Source of the DNA: Corbicula japonica
Taxonomy: Eukaryota > Mollusca > Bivalvia > Venerida > Cyrenidae
Assembly (NCBI GenBank): GCA_038501625.1
Contig: JAZAYU010000015.1
Location: 7,958,991 to 8,022,990 of the forward strand
Direction of reading: 5' to 3'
Length of the DNA: 64,000 nt
A program made the position numbers and the translations under genes. Shown one piece after another: positions 36,377 to 47,439 of the stretch. The notes beneath the pieces are model-generated. The model ran no database searches. It had not been told where the DNA came from and was given only the letters and a program-made list of their open reading frames with translations. The stretch's first letter is position 1. Every line of letters begins with the position of its first letter.

Positions 36377-39300
36377 TAATCTTCAGATATCTTTCAAGTG
36401 ATCCCATAAGCTAAATTTATGATAACCAAATGGAAATTCACCAGTGCTTCAAATGCAAATTGAAGAGATTTTACAATAAATTTCTTGATTAAATAATTTG
36501 TTTTATGTTGACTGTGCAAAGCGATGTGATTATAGTTAAAGAGTAGTGTATAGATTAAAATTTAAAAGGTAAATGAAATTTATTGAAAGAGAACATGATG
36601 ATAACAGTTATGCTGAAAAAATCGTTTAATGCAATACCATGAAACATTTTACGGTTCTTTTTTTTCAACAAGCGCGCGATAACTTCGAAGCTTCTTTATG
36701 AGGCAATATACCCATAGACATACACTACTGAAATTCCAAAATCTGGAAATTGCAAGCAGTGCTTAAATTTCATTTTAGTCTATTATACCTGTTTATATTA
36801 CTGTTTATGTAATATATTTGTTGGTCAAATCAAATAAATAAAAATTATATATGAGTGATTTCTGTTAGTAATTAATTTCAACGTGTAACATGTTCAATCG
36901 ACCAGTACACAATTTTGTAATTCGATTCGCGATATGAGTTGTGCAAATTTATGATTCCTGTGGTGAGGTGAACTATCATGGAATGTACTGATCAGTCAGC
37001 AGATAAAATCCAGGATAAGAAATGGGTTAGCCTAGCGGTCAGCTAGATGGTTCTAATTTTAATTACTTTTAATAATAGTTTTACATATATCTTTATTTCA
37101 GTTCTCAGTTTCATTTTCTTATTTCTGTCGAACAATCTATGTTCTGAGAGCTAAGAAAAGGTAAAATCAGAAAAATTGATGTGCCTTAGTATATAACTGG
37201 ATGACAGGGGAATATAAATTATAACAGAACATAGGAACGGGAGCCAGTCTAGGCATTTTGCATGAGGCCGATTGGCATATTATTCGCTCAATTAGTTTAG
37301 TGAAGGGTGCTAATGTTGCGCGCATTATAACGAAACGTTTCTTGTTTTGCGGTGTTTTGTAATTTTTATTATGGATAAAAAATGAAAGCATCAAATCTGA
37401 GACAGGTAAGCAAATAATTTGTCTTATTTCTCCACAGTTCGAAAGAATATCAAATTGTTTTTATCTAAGTCATATTCATCATTTCAATTAACATTTTAGT
37501 AGTAAGGTAAAAACGATATTCATAGAATATACCATACTCTTTTCAAATCCGAATTTATGCGAATTAGAAAGAAATCATGTGGTTAATATTCGCTGGTATT
37601 TGATTGTGTGCACATTCCAAGCGACTATTAAGCCCACGCGAAGTAAAATGATACTCCAGTATACATGAACTCCACAAAAAATAATTCAGTGTCATACGAA
37701 ATGTGTTACTCGGCTCTAGACAAAACATATTTTTTTACATAAAAATGTTAACGTAAATCACAGCTGAAACTTTATTGCGAAAGATTAAAGTAGTAAAATA
37801 TGCAAACCACGAGCGGCCACAAACAAAAGACACAGATTCCCTACACGTCATTATCTTAAGTTTGATAATAGCAGTTTATACTGCCATGCAGTACTTGGTC
37901 AGAAAAACCCGCGCTAGGCTAAGATACATGAAGTACTTTCAACTAAAAAACATCTGTTTTAATTAGTTTTATGTTGTAAAATAGCTTTAGGGGTTTGCAG
38001 AATGGAGTGACAGTACTATAAAACAAGATGAGAAAAGGCAAAGCTGAACCAACATCAGTTCATGTCATCATGAGTCATGAATCAAGGTATTTATAAATTT
38101 CTAAATGACTTGCGCTTAACCCGTACATTAAACGATGTTTTATAAATTTGTTTCTTGATTCATGCCATTAATTTATGTTCTGGAATCACTTTTCGTAATC
38201 TTCATCGGAGGGGACTATAGGTTTACCTCCCCGTGTGTCTCCCCATCCGCAACAAATCTAAATCAAATCACCTTTATCAACTCTAGTCTTCACCGTTATT
38301 AAATGTTATAAAAATTGCCCCAAATGAATCACGATGAATGTTTGATGAATATCAAAATGAATCCACTTTGATACAGAACAGAACAAATGTAAATCGTTCT
38401 CATACAAATGATGCTTTGAAGAAAATAAAGTTATAAAGAGAAACAAAATGTAATGTGGTGATTTGTAGTTTTCTGGCTAATGACGCACACTAATTTCGCC
38501 TCGTGTAACACACCAATTAAATTAGCCGAAATGGTGTCTAATTATTGGCACTACTCTTATTAATGAGCATGGTAAGCACGGTAGGATAATATTATTATGT
38601 AAATATAACAGCATTTATTCAACTATTGCCAGTCAGATTTTAACTACATTTTTCATGCGGTCTTGGCTAACCGTTTTGATAGTATTTATTCTTTATTTCC
38701 TCAAATATTATAAAGATAACAAATTGCAGCAAGTTAAATGATTAACTGTCTTTTTTCAGGTTCACTTCAAATGTCGGGCATACCCACCAGGATGAAGAGA
38801 TTCTGGTTTTATTAAAACGGTAGATATTCTACGCAGAAGTGACGCTGGTACTTGTTAAAGTACTGCACGAATACCATCAGCAAAACAACTCAGAGGTCAA
38901 AAGACAGAAAGGAAACAAACAATAAACGAATTATTTTAGAATACAAAAGGAACTTACGACAGACATGGAAAAAGATTACAGTGTACAAGGAGCAATTTAG
39001 AACCTAAAACCTAATATTATTTTACCATCGTTACTTAAATTAAATATAGAAGTTTTGGAAAGAAAATTGAAGATATACCTGTTTAAGAACCGTCATCGTC
39101 GACTGGTGAGATACATACTTGACATAATATTACAAGAACTTAAGCAATTTTCTTAAATGGAAGAACGAATGGAAAAAATGAATATAACTGCATAAGTCTT
39201 ATTGAAGAAATGTAATAAGCTGAGGGTATAAAGAAGCTGGGTTGGTACTGCTTAAAAGTTAGCTTGATTCTCGCATGATGTGTTTGTGCAAAATGTGTTA

Positions 39301-39454
39301 TGCTTATAAATATTGTTTGACCCTGAATTATTTACTAATAAGGACTAGTTTCATGAACACCATATTGAGAAAATACTAATTTCATATTTTGTTCTGTATT
39401 TATATCAGTTATTATGGTGTAGAAAGTGTATAAAATCTTGTGTACATACATATA

Positions 39455-39712
39455 CTCAACAAAAAAAAGAAACCTGACACTGTAACTTTGAATAAGTATG
39501 AGGTGCATATTCAAAATCTATATATTTTTGCACCATCCAAAAGAAAATAACCACTGAATCACTTGTTTCATGCACCAAAAATATCAAAATGCATAATTAA
39601 GTTCAAAACATGCACAATTTTTATTACATAGTTACCACAATTCAATTAGCTTTAAATCTGATTCCAGGAAAATACACCAAATATAAAGTGTCAGGTTTCT
39701 ATTTTTGTTGAG
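39455..39712. mobile_element. Mariner-type MITE in right arm
   Basis: The TIRs CTCAACAAAAAAAAGAAACC (continuing TGACAC) and GTGTCAGGTTTCTATTTTTG (ending TTGAG) are flanked by TA on both sides (39453-39454, 39713-39714), the target of Tc1/mariner elements. The 258-bp body has no coding potential. Confidence 0.75.
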
Positions 39713-40494
39713 TATAGAAACCATAATGAGTCACCTGTTGTAGACGATATTGATGACCAATACACTTAAATGCTACAGTAGTTAAGTTCTGTCATTATTT
39801 GTGATTCGTTTTTGGAAGATTCTCTTCACACATCTATGGATCATTCCGACTAATGTGTGAATCGTTGCCTTTTTTAAATTTCATTTGGGAATGTTATAGG
39901 AATGAAATGATTCTGTAAAACGCATGGCTTTAAGTCGACTAAAAAGAAGTTTTATAAGCATAATCTTTATTTATGGAAATATATTTTAAGCAAACGAGTA
40001 TGATTATACAAACGTATATTTTACAGACTTGTATTCTTGCAGTTCGTCAAATAAATGAACCATTAAATTTACGTTTTTGTCCTTATTAAAATTAGATAAA
40101 TGATGTAGATTTCTTAGATTTATTTATTTTACTGTACTGTTTTAATTATTTGATACTTTTACTAACAAATAAGCAATAAGCGTCATATTGTAATTCATTT
40201 CCGTGAATGATATGGTTGCACCTACAATTTTACCAAGATGTTTTCAGATATGCTTGCTAAGTTAGGCAATAACTTTTTTTTTCAACCTATCTGTTTCATG
40301 ACTAAACACAAACTCCTGCTATATGTTTATGTTAGACGTTATTTGAGTCTTCATATCGACAATTATTGAACGTAAAGCTATACAAATACATTGTTGTGCT
40401 CTTAATTTATGTTTGAAAGACCAAAATTATTCAACATTTAATGATCTTACTACATTGTTCCATAATTCATATTATTTTTATATTTTTAATTGAA

Positions 40495-40770
40495 TTGTTT
40501 GCTGAAAAAATGTTCTGCACATTTCGGTAAAGGTTATAGCTGAAATTTCTGCTGGAAAGTGCAATAAACTTTTTGCACCAGCTTGTATTTCGATAAATTT
40601 TCTGGCAGAAATTTCTGCTGGAAAATGCAATAAACATTTTGCACCAGCTTGCATTTCGATAAATTTTCTGGCAGAAATTTCTGCTGGAAAGTTCGAAGCA
40701 TTTTTTCCACCACATTTGTTTCGGTAAAATTTCCAGCAGAAATTTCTGCTAGAAATATAAAGATACTGCA
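40495..40770. repeat. Right subterminal array of 66-bp repeats
   Basis: GAAATTTCTGCTGGAAA cores begin at about 40542, 40608, 40674 and 40740, an exact 66-bp period. Linkers contain TTTTGCACCAGCTTGTATTT. A lone related core (TTCAGCAGAAATTTCTTCTG) lies near 40874. It mirrors the array at 21763-22155. Confidence 0.8.
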
Positions 40771-41032
40771 ATTTGAACAGATATTACTGCTATGAGAGTG
40801 AAATTATATAGAATCAAGGGTTATTATTAATTTCCACTGTTCCTATATTCATTATTTTGGACCTTTAAGAGATTTTCAGCAGAAATTTCTTCTGAAATGA
40901 TCAACATCCACTGCATTTATAGAGCAAAACGTCGAAAATAGACAGCTGTTTGCCTTGAAAAATCGTTCTGTAGCAAAACTGATTCAAAAGGGAAAAAAAG
41001 ATTTTCCCTTTTTATTTTGGACTGCAATGTAG

Positions 41033-43252
41033 GTAAAATAATCATACACTTATAGCACTGATTTATGCAAAGTTTAATGGAATTGCATTTAGCCGTTTGA
41101 GAGATTTTGATATTTGTTTGGTCTATGACATAGCAATGATAAAAGGAGCAACGCCTTAAGTTCAAAGTCTCTCACATTTACAAATTTCTCGCAGGTAATT
41201 CAGAAAATGACGTGGACTGTATTACAATATTTTAAAACAACAACAAGAACCCGTATGTACCGTTAAATTGGGATGTTTTGGACTTGGTTAATAATTGGCT
41301 TAATTGGCCACCTTAATGAAAAGGCGAAAATTAAACACACCAATATATGCCTCAGGTAAAAATTTAACACAAGTATAGTTTCAATCAATATGGGTTCAAT
41401 GGCGCACGTACCTACTATTTGGATATAACCCAAAAATACATTTCTTCAAAGAAAAGATGAAGTCAGATGTTTACAAACTCTAATGTGGTAACTATACCTG
41501 ATCAATGAATCTCATTTATAATTTGTTTTGACGTATCCAATTACCGTCTGTTAAGATACCGCCTGATCAATTCGTGGTTTTCAAGTTTGTGTGGCTATAC
41601 TTGTAACACTGCTAGGTAAGAATGTTTTTATTATTTTATTATTGTAATATGATGACTATTTACTGGTTTACGAGTCATTTTATTTTGGATTTGTGGTAGG
41701 GTTTCAGTATATGGGAATTAGAAATAAATGAGAATAAAGACCAAAATCTATTTGTATCATTTATTTGGAATTCCTATAAAAACAATGTGATTATGTGGAA
41801 GGGTTTCAGTATATAAGATTTCCAAAAAAAAAAGATAAATGACGGAATATTTCTAGAACGCGTCTTCAAGTTGTAAATAAATGATCTGATTTCCAATAGA
41901 AGTATAAAATATGGAAACACGTAAGTATATTTGGTTCAAAAAATACTACGCATTACACTTCTCTACAAAAAAACTCCAGACGGTATGCATTTGGCGGTAA
42001 ATATGGAACTTTCAATGTAGTATTTTCAGATTAATACCATTCTTTGTTCAGCGTCTTATTGTCTCCAGATAAAAGAATGGGAATACCCAAAACAAGAAAA
42101 CAATGGGCGGAAAAAAACGAATAGAATTTTGACAGGCATAATGAGAAAATAAATCCTGCGTACCACACAACGCCAAAGGCAAAATTTAAAAAGCATGAAG
42201 TTTATCCTTAAGGTGATTGAACACTATCCAAATCTATATTGGCCGGGATATTGAAACCACCCATCTATAAACTTGCAAAAATATTACAACAAACGCGATT
42301 TTAGAATTCTGAATTCTATGATTTGCCCTAGACAAGAAAAAATGGGCGGAACTAAACATAATATAATTGTAAAAGGGGATTTAAATCCTGCGTTTTACAG
42401 ACAACGTCAAAGGCAAAATTTAAAAAGCTGGAAGTCTATCCTCGGGGTGATCTTCACAAACAACGCTACTGTAAATTGAAATTGATGATAAGGGATCGTT
42501 GAAAGCCACCGATCTTGAAAAATTTTAAAAACATTGCAGGCTCAATTTGATTGAGCCTGTGTAAAAGAAAACAGGGTATTTCATTTCTCTGCAAAATCCC
42601 TAAAACTTGACATGTTTCCTCTACTGTAGCATTATACAGAGACACCTAATGCTTGACATGCTTCCTTTATCTAAGCGTACTTAGCCAAAATTAATACTCG
42701 ACAAAAATAACATGGAAAATCCAATTACATAAATGGTGCAAGTGAATGCAAATATCTAGAGGAATTTGATCATCAATATGTTTATCTTGAAAGTTGTCGG
42801 TTCAGTACCTATTGGTTTAAAAAGAAACAGAAAAAAGGACATGGTCGTGGAAAATTAAGCGTTGAATTTTGTTCTGACTTTAATTACCAGGGAGGTAATA
42901 TGCTAACACTGATATTTAAGTTACTGTGTATTTCTTCTTTGCATCGGTTGGCTTTAAAGATTCAGTTTTTTCCTTCTGTACATGCCATAAACTTCTAAAT
43001 TTGACAGTGAAATAATCTGTTTGAAACTTTTATGTTAAAACGTATCGATCTTATCATTATTTAGGAAAGAAGAGATAACTTTGACCTCTGTGAAAAAATA
43101 ACAACATATTGTCGCTTTATCAAATGTCCAGATATGTGCAAATACTACAAATCAAATGAAAGATAAAAATAGCATATTAACTAAACAAAATGTTTGAATT
43201 TAAAAACTGGTAAGTTTTCGTTTTTGTTTAGTATATTATAACGAAACTCTTT
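41033..43252. other. Gene-free stretch with repeat D remnants
   Basis: Pieces of repeat D in reverse orientation lie at about 42040-42300 and 42300-42480 (AAACAATGGGCGGAAAAAAA, GATATTGAAACCACCCATCT). The first has the order seen at 61 kb. GCAGGCTCAATTTGATTGAGCCTG at 42537 is a short palindrome from the same repeat. No gene is recognised. Confidence 0.5.
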
Positions 43253-45906
43253 ATGGCTTTGCAGAAAGATAAACTGCCAAGTGTAAGTGCAGACAATAAC
43301 ATGGCTGACATGAAAACAAATATCAATGACCAGAAAAATGAGAAGCAACGAGAAGCAAAGGATCAGACTAATGAAGAATTGTCGACAAAAGAGGATGCCA
43401 ACTGGCAATTGCAAAAATCGTTATCAGAAAGTTTGTTGTTTCTGTACGAAAACAAACTTTGGACCGACGTGTCATTCAGATGTAAAGATCATGATGATGG
43501 TGATCTCAGCGACAGAATCAGAGCTCACAGAAATATACTAGCGGCTCGAAGTCCGGTGTTCCAGGCGATGTTTTATGGTCCATGCGCAAACAGTAAAGAG
43601 GAGCATGAATTACTCACTGTCGAGGCTGACATATTGGTTTAGCTGTTAGGTAAATAGAGCACACATTGTAACCCGTTCGATTTTCGCCTTGCAAAACATG
43701 TTGGCACTGCATACATAATCTTTAAATGTAATAAATAAACTTGTAGTAATTACGTATAGTAATTTTCGTCATAGATTTGTGTAATCTGGTTCTTTTTTGT
43801 ATCTCATACTCCTTTTCATACTAGTTTCTGCTTGTATCATTAAAATCAGAAGTAGCACTATGTGTAACATTTTGCGATCGTAAAAATGTTGTCCTGCTAA
43901 TTTAAGTAAAAAGTAAAATTTGTTTTAAAACTGACTGGCAATTAATAATTAAGAAATAACCACACTTAATTATTAAGAAATCACCACGCTACGACAAGCT
44001 TGTTTATCAACATAATTTAAGACTACAAAATTGGCAAGGAGATGATATGTATGTTTGTAGGCAAAATACCACTCGTCCGACATAAATTCCGGGTCAAGCA
44101 TGTATAATTTTCATGTTGTTGATAAATTGTTATCGATATAACTGAACACATTGTTCTTTTAATGTTTAAATGTAATGAGATCTTTAAATAAACACATATT
44201 ATATGCCATAACTTACATTTGTATTTCATTTTTATATAATTTAGTGAATGTGTAATATTATTATTACAATATTGATATGGGCCGTCTTAGAGACAGTTCG
44301 TTGTTGTTTTTATATCAGTGAATGTGTACCAAAATTTTTACCATCTTGAAATAGTTTTTTTAATTGTACATGTTTGCAAATTACTTGCCAATTTGCCATG
44401 ATGCCATCTGGATCACCGATTATTGTCGTACACATTAGGCAATAGAAAAAAATATTTTAGATTCTCATCCCCGCCCGCCCTGTCCAAAACCACCCGCCCA
44501 AAAAAAATTATTGGTAAAAAAAAATCGAAACATATTCTATTCCTGACAGAACGGGTTTTAGACCATCCCGAAATACCTTCTTAAGGTATTTCATTAAAAA
44601 AAATAAAATTAAAAAGTGCCCACCCGCCCCTTTTTTCCCCAAAATCAGGATGAGAATCTAATAATTTAGTTTCTCTGGCCTTATGTTAAATCTCGTTTCA
44701 GGTACTTGTATCGTGAAGAAACTGACTTGACGGAAGACTTAGCACCGAAAGTCATTGAGACTGGACATATGTATCAAATTTCAGGTCTTGTCGATTATTG
44801 TGCTGAGTACTTGGAGTCCGTTTTAAGGCACGATAATGCTTGCGAAATACTAGAACTCGCTTTATTCTATGATTTGGAAAAGCTGAGAGATTCAGCTTGC
44901 ACAGTAATAGATCGCAATGCTTCAATAATTATCCAATCTGAGAGCCTACTGCAATTATCGGTATCTTGTCTTACCTATATACTTAAAGGAGACATGTTTT
45001 TTGAAGAAGAACAAAAATTAGTAGAAGCGGCTAGTCGTTGGGCACCACACAAACTTAAAATCAGATCAACGCCAGTAAATGGTAAAAACATACGAAAAGT
45101 ACTAGGAGACGCATTCTACAACCTTAGAATCCCTACGTTAAATATTTCCAATTTCTTAAGTTGCACAAAAGGTAAGGGCTACTACACTGTACAAGAAATG
45201 GAAGATATTATTCAGTACATCAATGATCAGCCGGCTGAAGAAGAAAGTGCATAAAAAGTCATGTGTCATAGTGTTGTGAAGAGAGTACCAATGATACAAA
45301 CTATTAATGTACCGCATTTATTGGATGCGAACGTTCGATGTTGTAGCATTAAATTGCAATGCTGTACATGTATTTTGATATATGTATCGAAATCATGCAT
45401 TTTGCCAAGTGTCGAACTTGACAACATTCTACCGTATAAAGGTTTTGTTAATGAACCATTGAGACCAATGTTCCCTTTCTGCACATCCAGTGACAGCAGT
45501 CAAGGTTTTAGTGAATGGAAAAATGTCTTTTTGAAAGGAAAACTTTTAATCGAAAACGATGTCACGGAATACTTCAGTATTTTGTTGTCATTCGTTAGAA
45601 AAGTCATTTTTCTGAAAAATCCTTTGACTATGCATAAAAGAGACGTGCCTTATACAATGGTCATAGAACTCAAGACAGAAGAAAGCTCATCACATGCCGG
45701 CCTGCAAGCAACGAAAAATCCAAGAAAGACAACATTACGAAGCACAACGACGAACGACGAAAAAAAATGGATGTTTGGATGGTCAGCATGAATTAAGCTG
45801 CACGCACATCACACGAAGAGGTTCCATTGATGTCGCCTACTGTAACAATTCTGAGCATGTGAACCTCATAAAATCAATAGAAATACGCAATATATCTAAT
45901 CGTTAA
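43253..45906 (+). pseudogene. BTB-BACK-PHR pseudogene E (plus strand)
   Basis: Exon 1 is 43253-43649, from ATG with a polar leader, then NWQLQKSLSESLLFLYENKL, WTDVSFRC and NILAARSPVFQAMFYG. Exon 2 starts at 44702 after TTTCAG with G TAC TTG TAT (YLYREETD; the Met of the paralogues is Leu). BACK is well kept (YQISGLVDYCAEYLESVL, LGDAFYNLRIPTLNIS). The lesions are a one-base deletion just before the exon 1 donor (TTGGTTTAG where TTTGGTTTAG is expected), an in-frame TAA at 45252-45254 before MCHSVVKR, and a frameshift between about 45700 and 45790 after which DVAYCNNSEHVNLIKSIEIR is read. It is closest to gene A in exon 1. A functional truncated product is unlikely but cannot be excluded. Confidence 0.75.
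44458..44660. mobile_element. MITE in the intron of pseudogene E
   Basis: Termini TAGATTCTCATCC and GGATGAGAATCTA are exact complements, 203 bp apart overall. The body has C-rich words (CCCGCCCGCCC, CCCACCCGCCCC). It ends 41 bp before the exon 2 acceptor. Confidence 0.75.
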
Positions 45907-46639
45907 ACTAGCCGAACAAAAGTTATTGACATTAAGAGCCAAACAAAAACAAACACAAACAAAACAAAACAAAAACGAAAAAAAAAAAACGACAGCAAAG
46001 GTTCATTGGTGTTTTAAAAGCTACTGATTAAATAACAAACCGCCAGTTTAAATAAAACAACATAATTTATTGTAATATGTTGTTTGCAAATTTCTACACA
46101 TGTTAGTTATCAAATGATTTTTTAAACAGTTTGTATTTGAAAAACATTTCAGTGTGTTTTAAATGACAATAATCAATCAAGTGGATTACAATTTGAACAA
46201 AAAGATGTAAAATAGCATCTAGACCATTTCCCCAGATATTTTAAAACAAACACGGTAGAGAGATATAGCCTCTGTTTTTGATTTTGTAAATGTCGTTAAA
46301 ATCCTTTTGTTTGTGAAATATGTGCATCCACATTCTTTTCCATCTCCATTGAAAACGCAGTATTGCAAGCAACTGAACATGATAAATATGGTGATATTGT
46401 AAGCTCGCTTGTCTGAGCCTGTTCACGCCACCAGGCCGCGTGTTGAGCCCAACTGAATATCTACAGAGGTGAACAGTATTGTTGTTATTTTTCAATCCAA
46501 ACGATAGTCTATATCAATCCTATATCTTGTCGGGTTTCTATACAAGTTTTTATTTATATTATTTATATAACTTTATTGTCCTTTATTTATAATGCTGCAA
46601 ACGGGACCAGTTTACAAGCTTATTTCTTGGACATACCAG
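45907..46639. other. 3' flank of pseudogene E, no gene
   Basis: It holds an A-rich tract with CAAAA repeats at 45940-45990 and a candidate AATAAA at 46051-46056. Nothing else is recognised. Confidence 0.5.
46051..46056 (+). promoter_or_regulatory. Candidate poly(A) signal of pseudogene E
   Basis: AATAAA about 145 bases past the last stop of locus E. The motif is common in such DNA, so support is weak. Confidence 0.3.
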
Positions 46640-46766
46640 TCTATAAAACATAACAAGTGATGTTATATATCAAAATGCTCGGCAGGATCTGTAGATTTTG
46701 AAACTACATTTTCAAAAGTGTTGGAAACTCGAGAAATCCAAGATGGCGTCCAATATGGCCGCCAAA
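46640..46766 (+). repeat. Left TIR of the Academ-like element
   Basis: Pairs with 54309-54443. The internal part AATCCAAGATGGCGTCCAAT is the best-conserved block. Confidence 0.85.
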
Positions 46767-47439
46767 CTGCACTGAAATAATGAAACACACTTATTTAACA
46801 ATGGATGCTTGTGTTTTCATTGGAACAATTATAAAAAGTTGTTTTTCTTGCTAAAAAGCACTCTTTTGAATGATTTTGATGTTTATTGTGTCTTTTATTA
46901 AGTGATATTTTATTTATAATTGGTTCGCAAGGAAATAAATAACAACAAACATATGCTTTTGTTACAGTTTTTTTAAATAAACACTTAGCATGTCACTTTT
47001 TTCCGACACTATGTTTAAGTTAATTAAACAGTTACATGTGATGTGAATTGTAAAAATACATAACATTTTCGCAGTTTCAAATATAAAAAAAACTTAAATA
47101 AAAATCAGTGATTACTGCCAAAATGCAACTGGTTATGAGTTTCAAATTACAGAGTATTTTATTTTCTGTAAAACGTAAACATTATTTTATTAATTAATCC
47201 TCTTGTAAACACACCAATATTTCTTGACACAAATATTTTAATAAAATGGAAACATGTAAATTCTTCCTTACTTTAAGCAATTATTAGCGTGTTTCTGTCT
47301 TTTATCTTGCAAAACTATTCATATGTTGAATATATTGAACAAGAAGGAACGAGTTTGTCACAAACTGTCCGTGCCACAACGATCGATATAGTTATTAAAA
47401 AAATCAAATTATCAATCACTTTCTGAATTATCCATTGTG
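46767..47439. other. 3' non-coding part of the Academ-like element
   Basis: AT-rich DNA between the left TIR and the stop codon of the nuclease frame. No feature seen. Confidence 0.5.

Larger units (their letters stand above)
25461..37404. other. Spacer of the giant inverted repeat, no intact gene
   Basis: About 12 kb. Apart from the features listed within it (trinucleotide tract, (CA)n, transposase scrap, repeat D pieces, LINE 3' end, GC-rich palindromic minisatellite) I see no coding region. At 28570-28820 lies a sequence with several CGCG-containing words (TTCGCGCAAAACCCGT, TTTCGCGCTCTTGCC), apparently a small repeat. Confidence 0.5.
21688..41028. mobile_element. 19.3-kb unit with 3.7-kb inverted arms (candidate giant foldback element)
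   Basis: The left arm is about 21688-25460 and the right arm about 37405-41028. The outermost bases are ATTGCAGTCCAAAATAAAAA and their exact complement, and the bases just outside are GTAG on both sides (21684-21687 and 41029-41032), as expected of a 4-bp target duplication. Long blocks pair across the arms, for example ACCAGAATCTCTTCATCCTG at 23351 and near 38800, and GAGCCGAGTAACACATTTTG at 24468 and near 37715. Arrays of 66-bp repeats lie near both outer ends. The 12-kb spacer holds only simple repeats, a transposase scrap and a LINE end. It is either a non-autonomous or dead transposon, or an inverted duplication that was later mobilised. No transposase that could move it is visible. Confidence 0.65.
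37405..41028 (-). repeat. Right arm of the giant inverted repeat
   Basis: Reverse complement of 21688-25460. Relative to the left arm it has about 480 extra bases at roughly 39400-39880, which include a mariner-type MITE (39455-39712). That insertion is therefore younger than the arm pair or was lost on the left. Confidence 0.75.

Noticed and set aside
40540..40770. CRISPR-like array of regularly spaced palindromic repeats
   Set aside because: The spacers are as conserved as the repeats, the genome is eukaryotic and no cas-like gene is near. It is a tandem repeat.
21688..41028. Maverick/Polinton interpretation of the 19-kb inverted-repeat unit
   Set aside because: Size and long TIRs would fit, but I see no polymerase B, integrase, ATPase or capsid-like frame, and the flanking repeat is 4 bp rather than 6.
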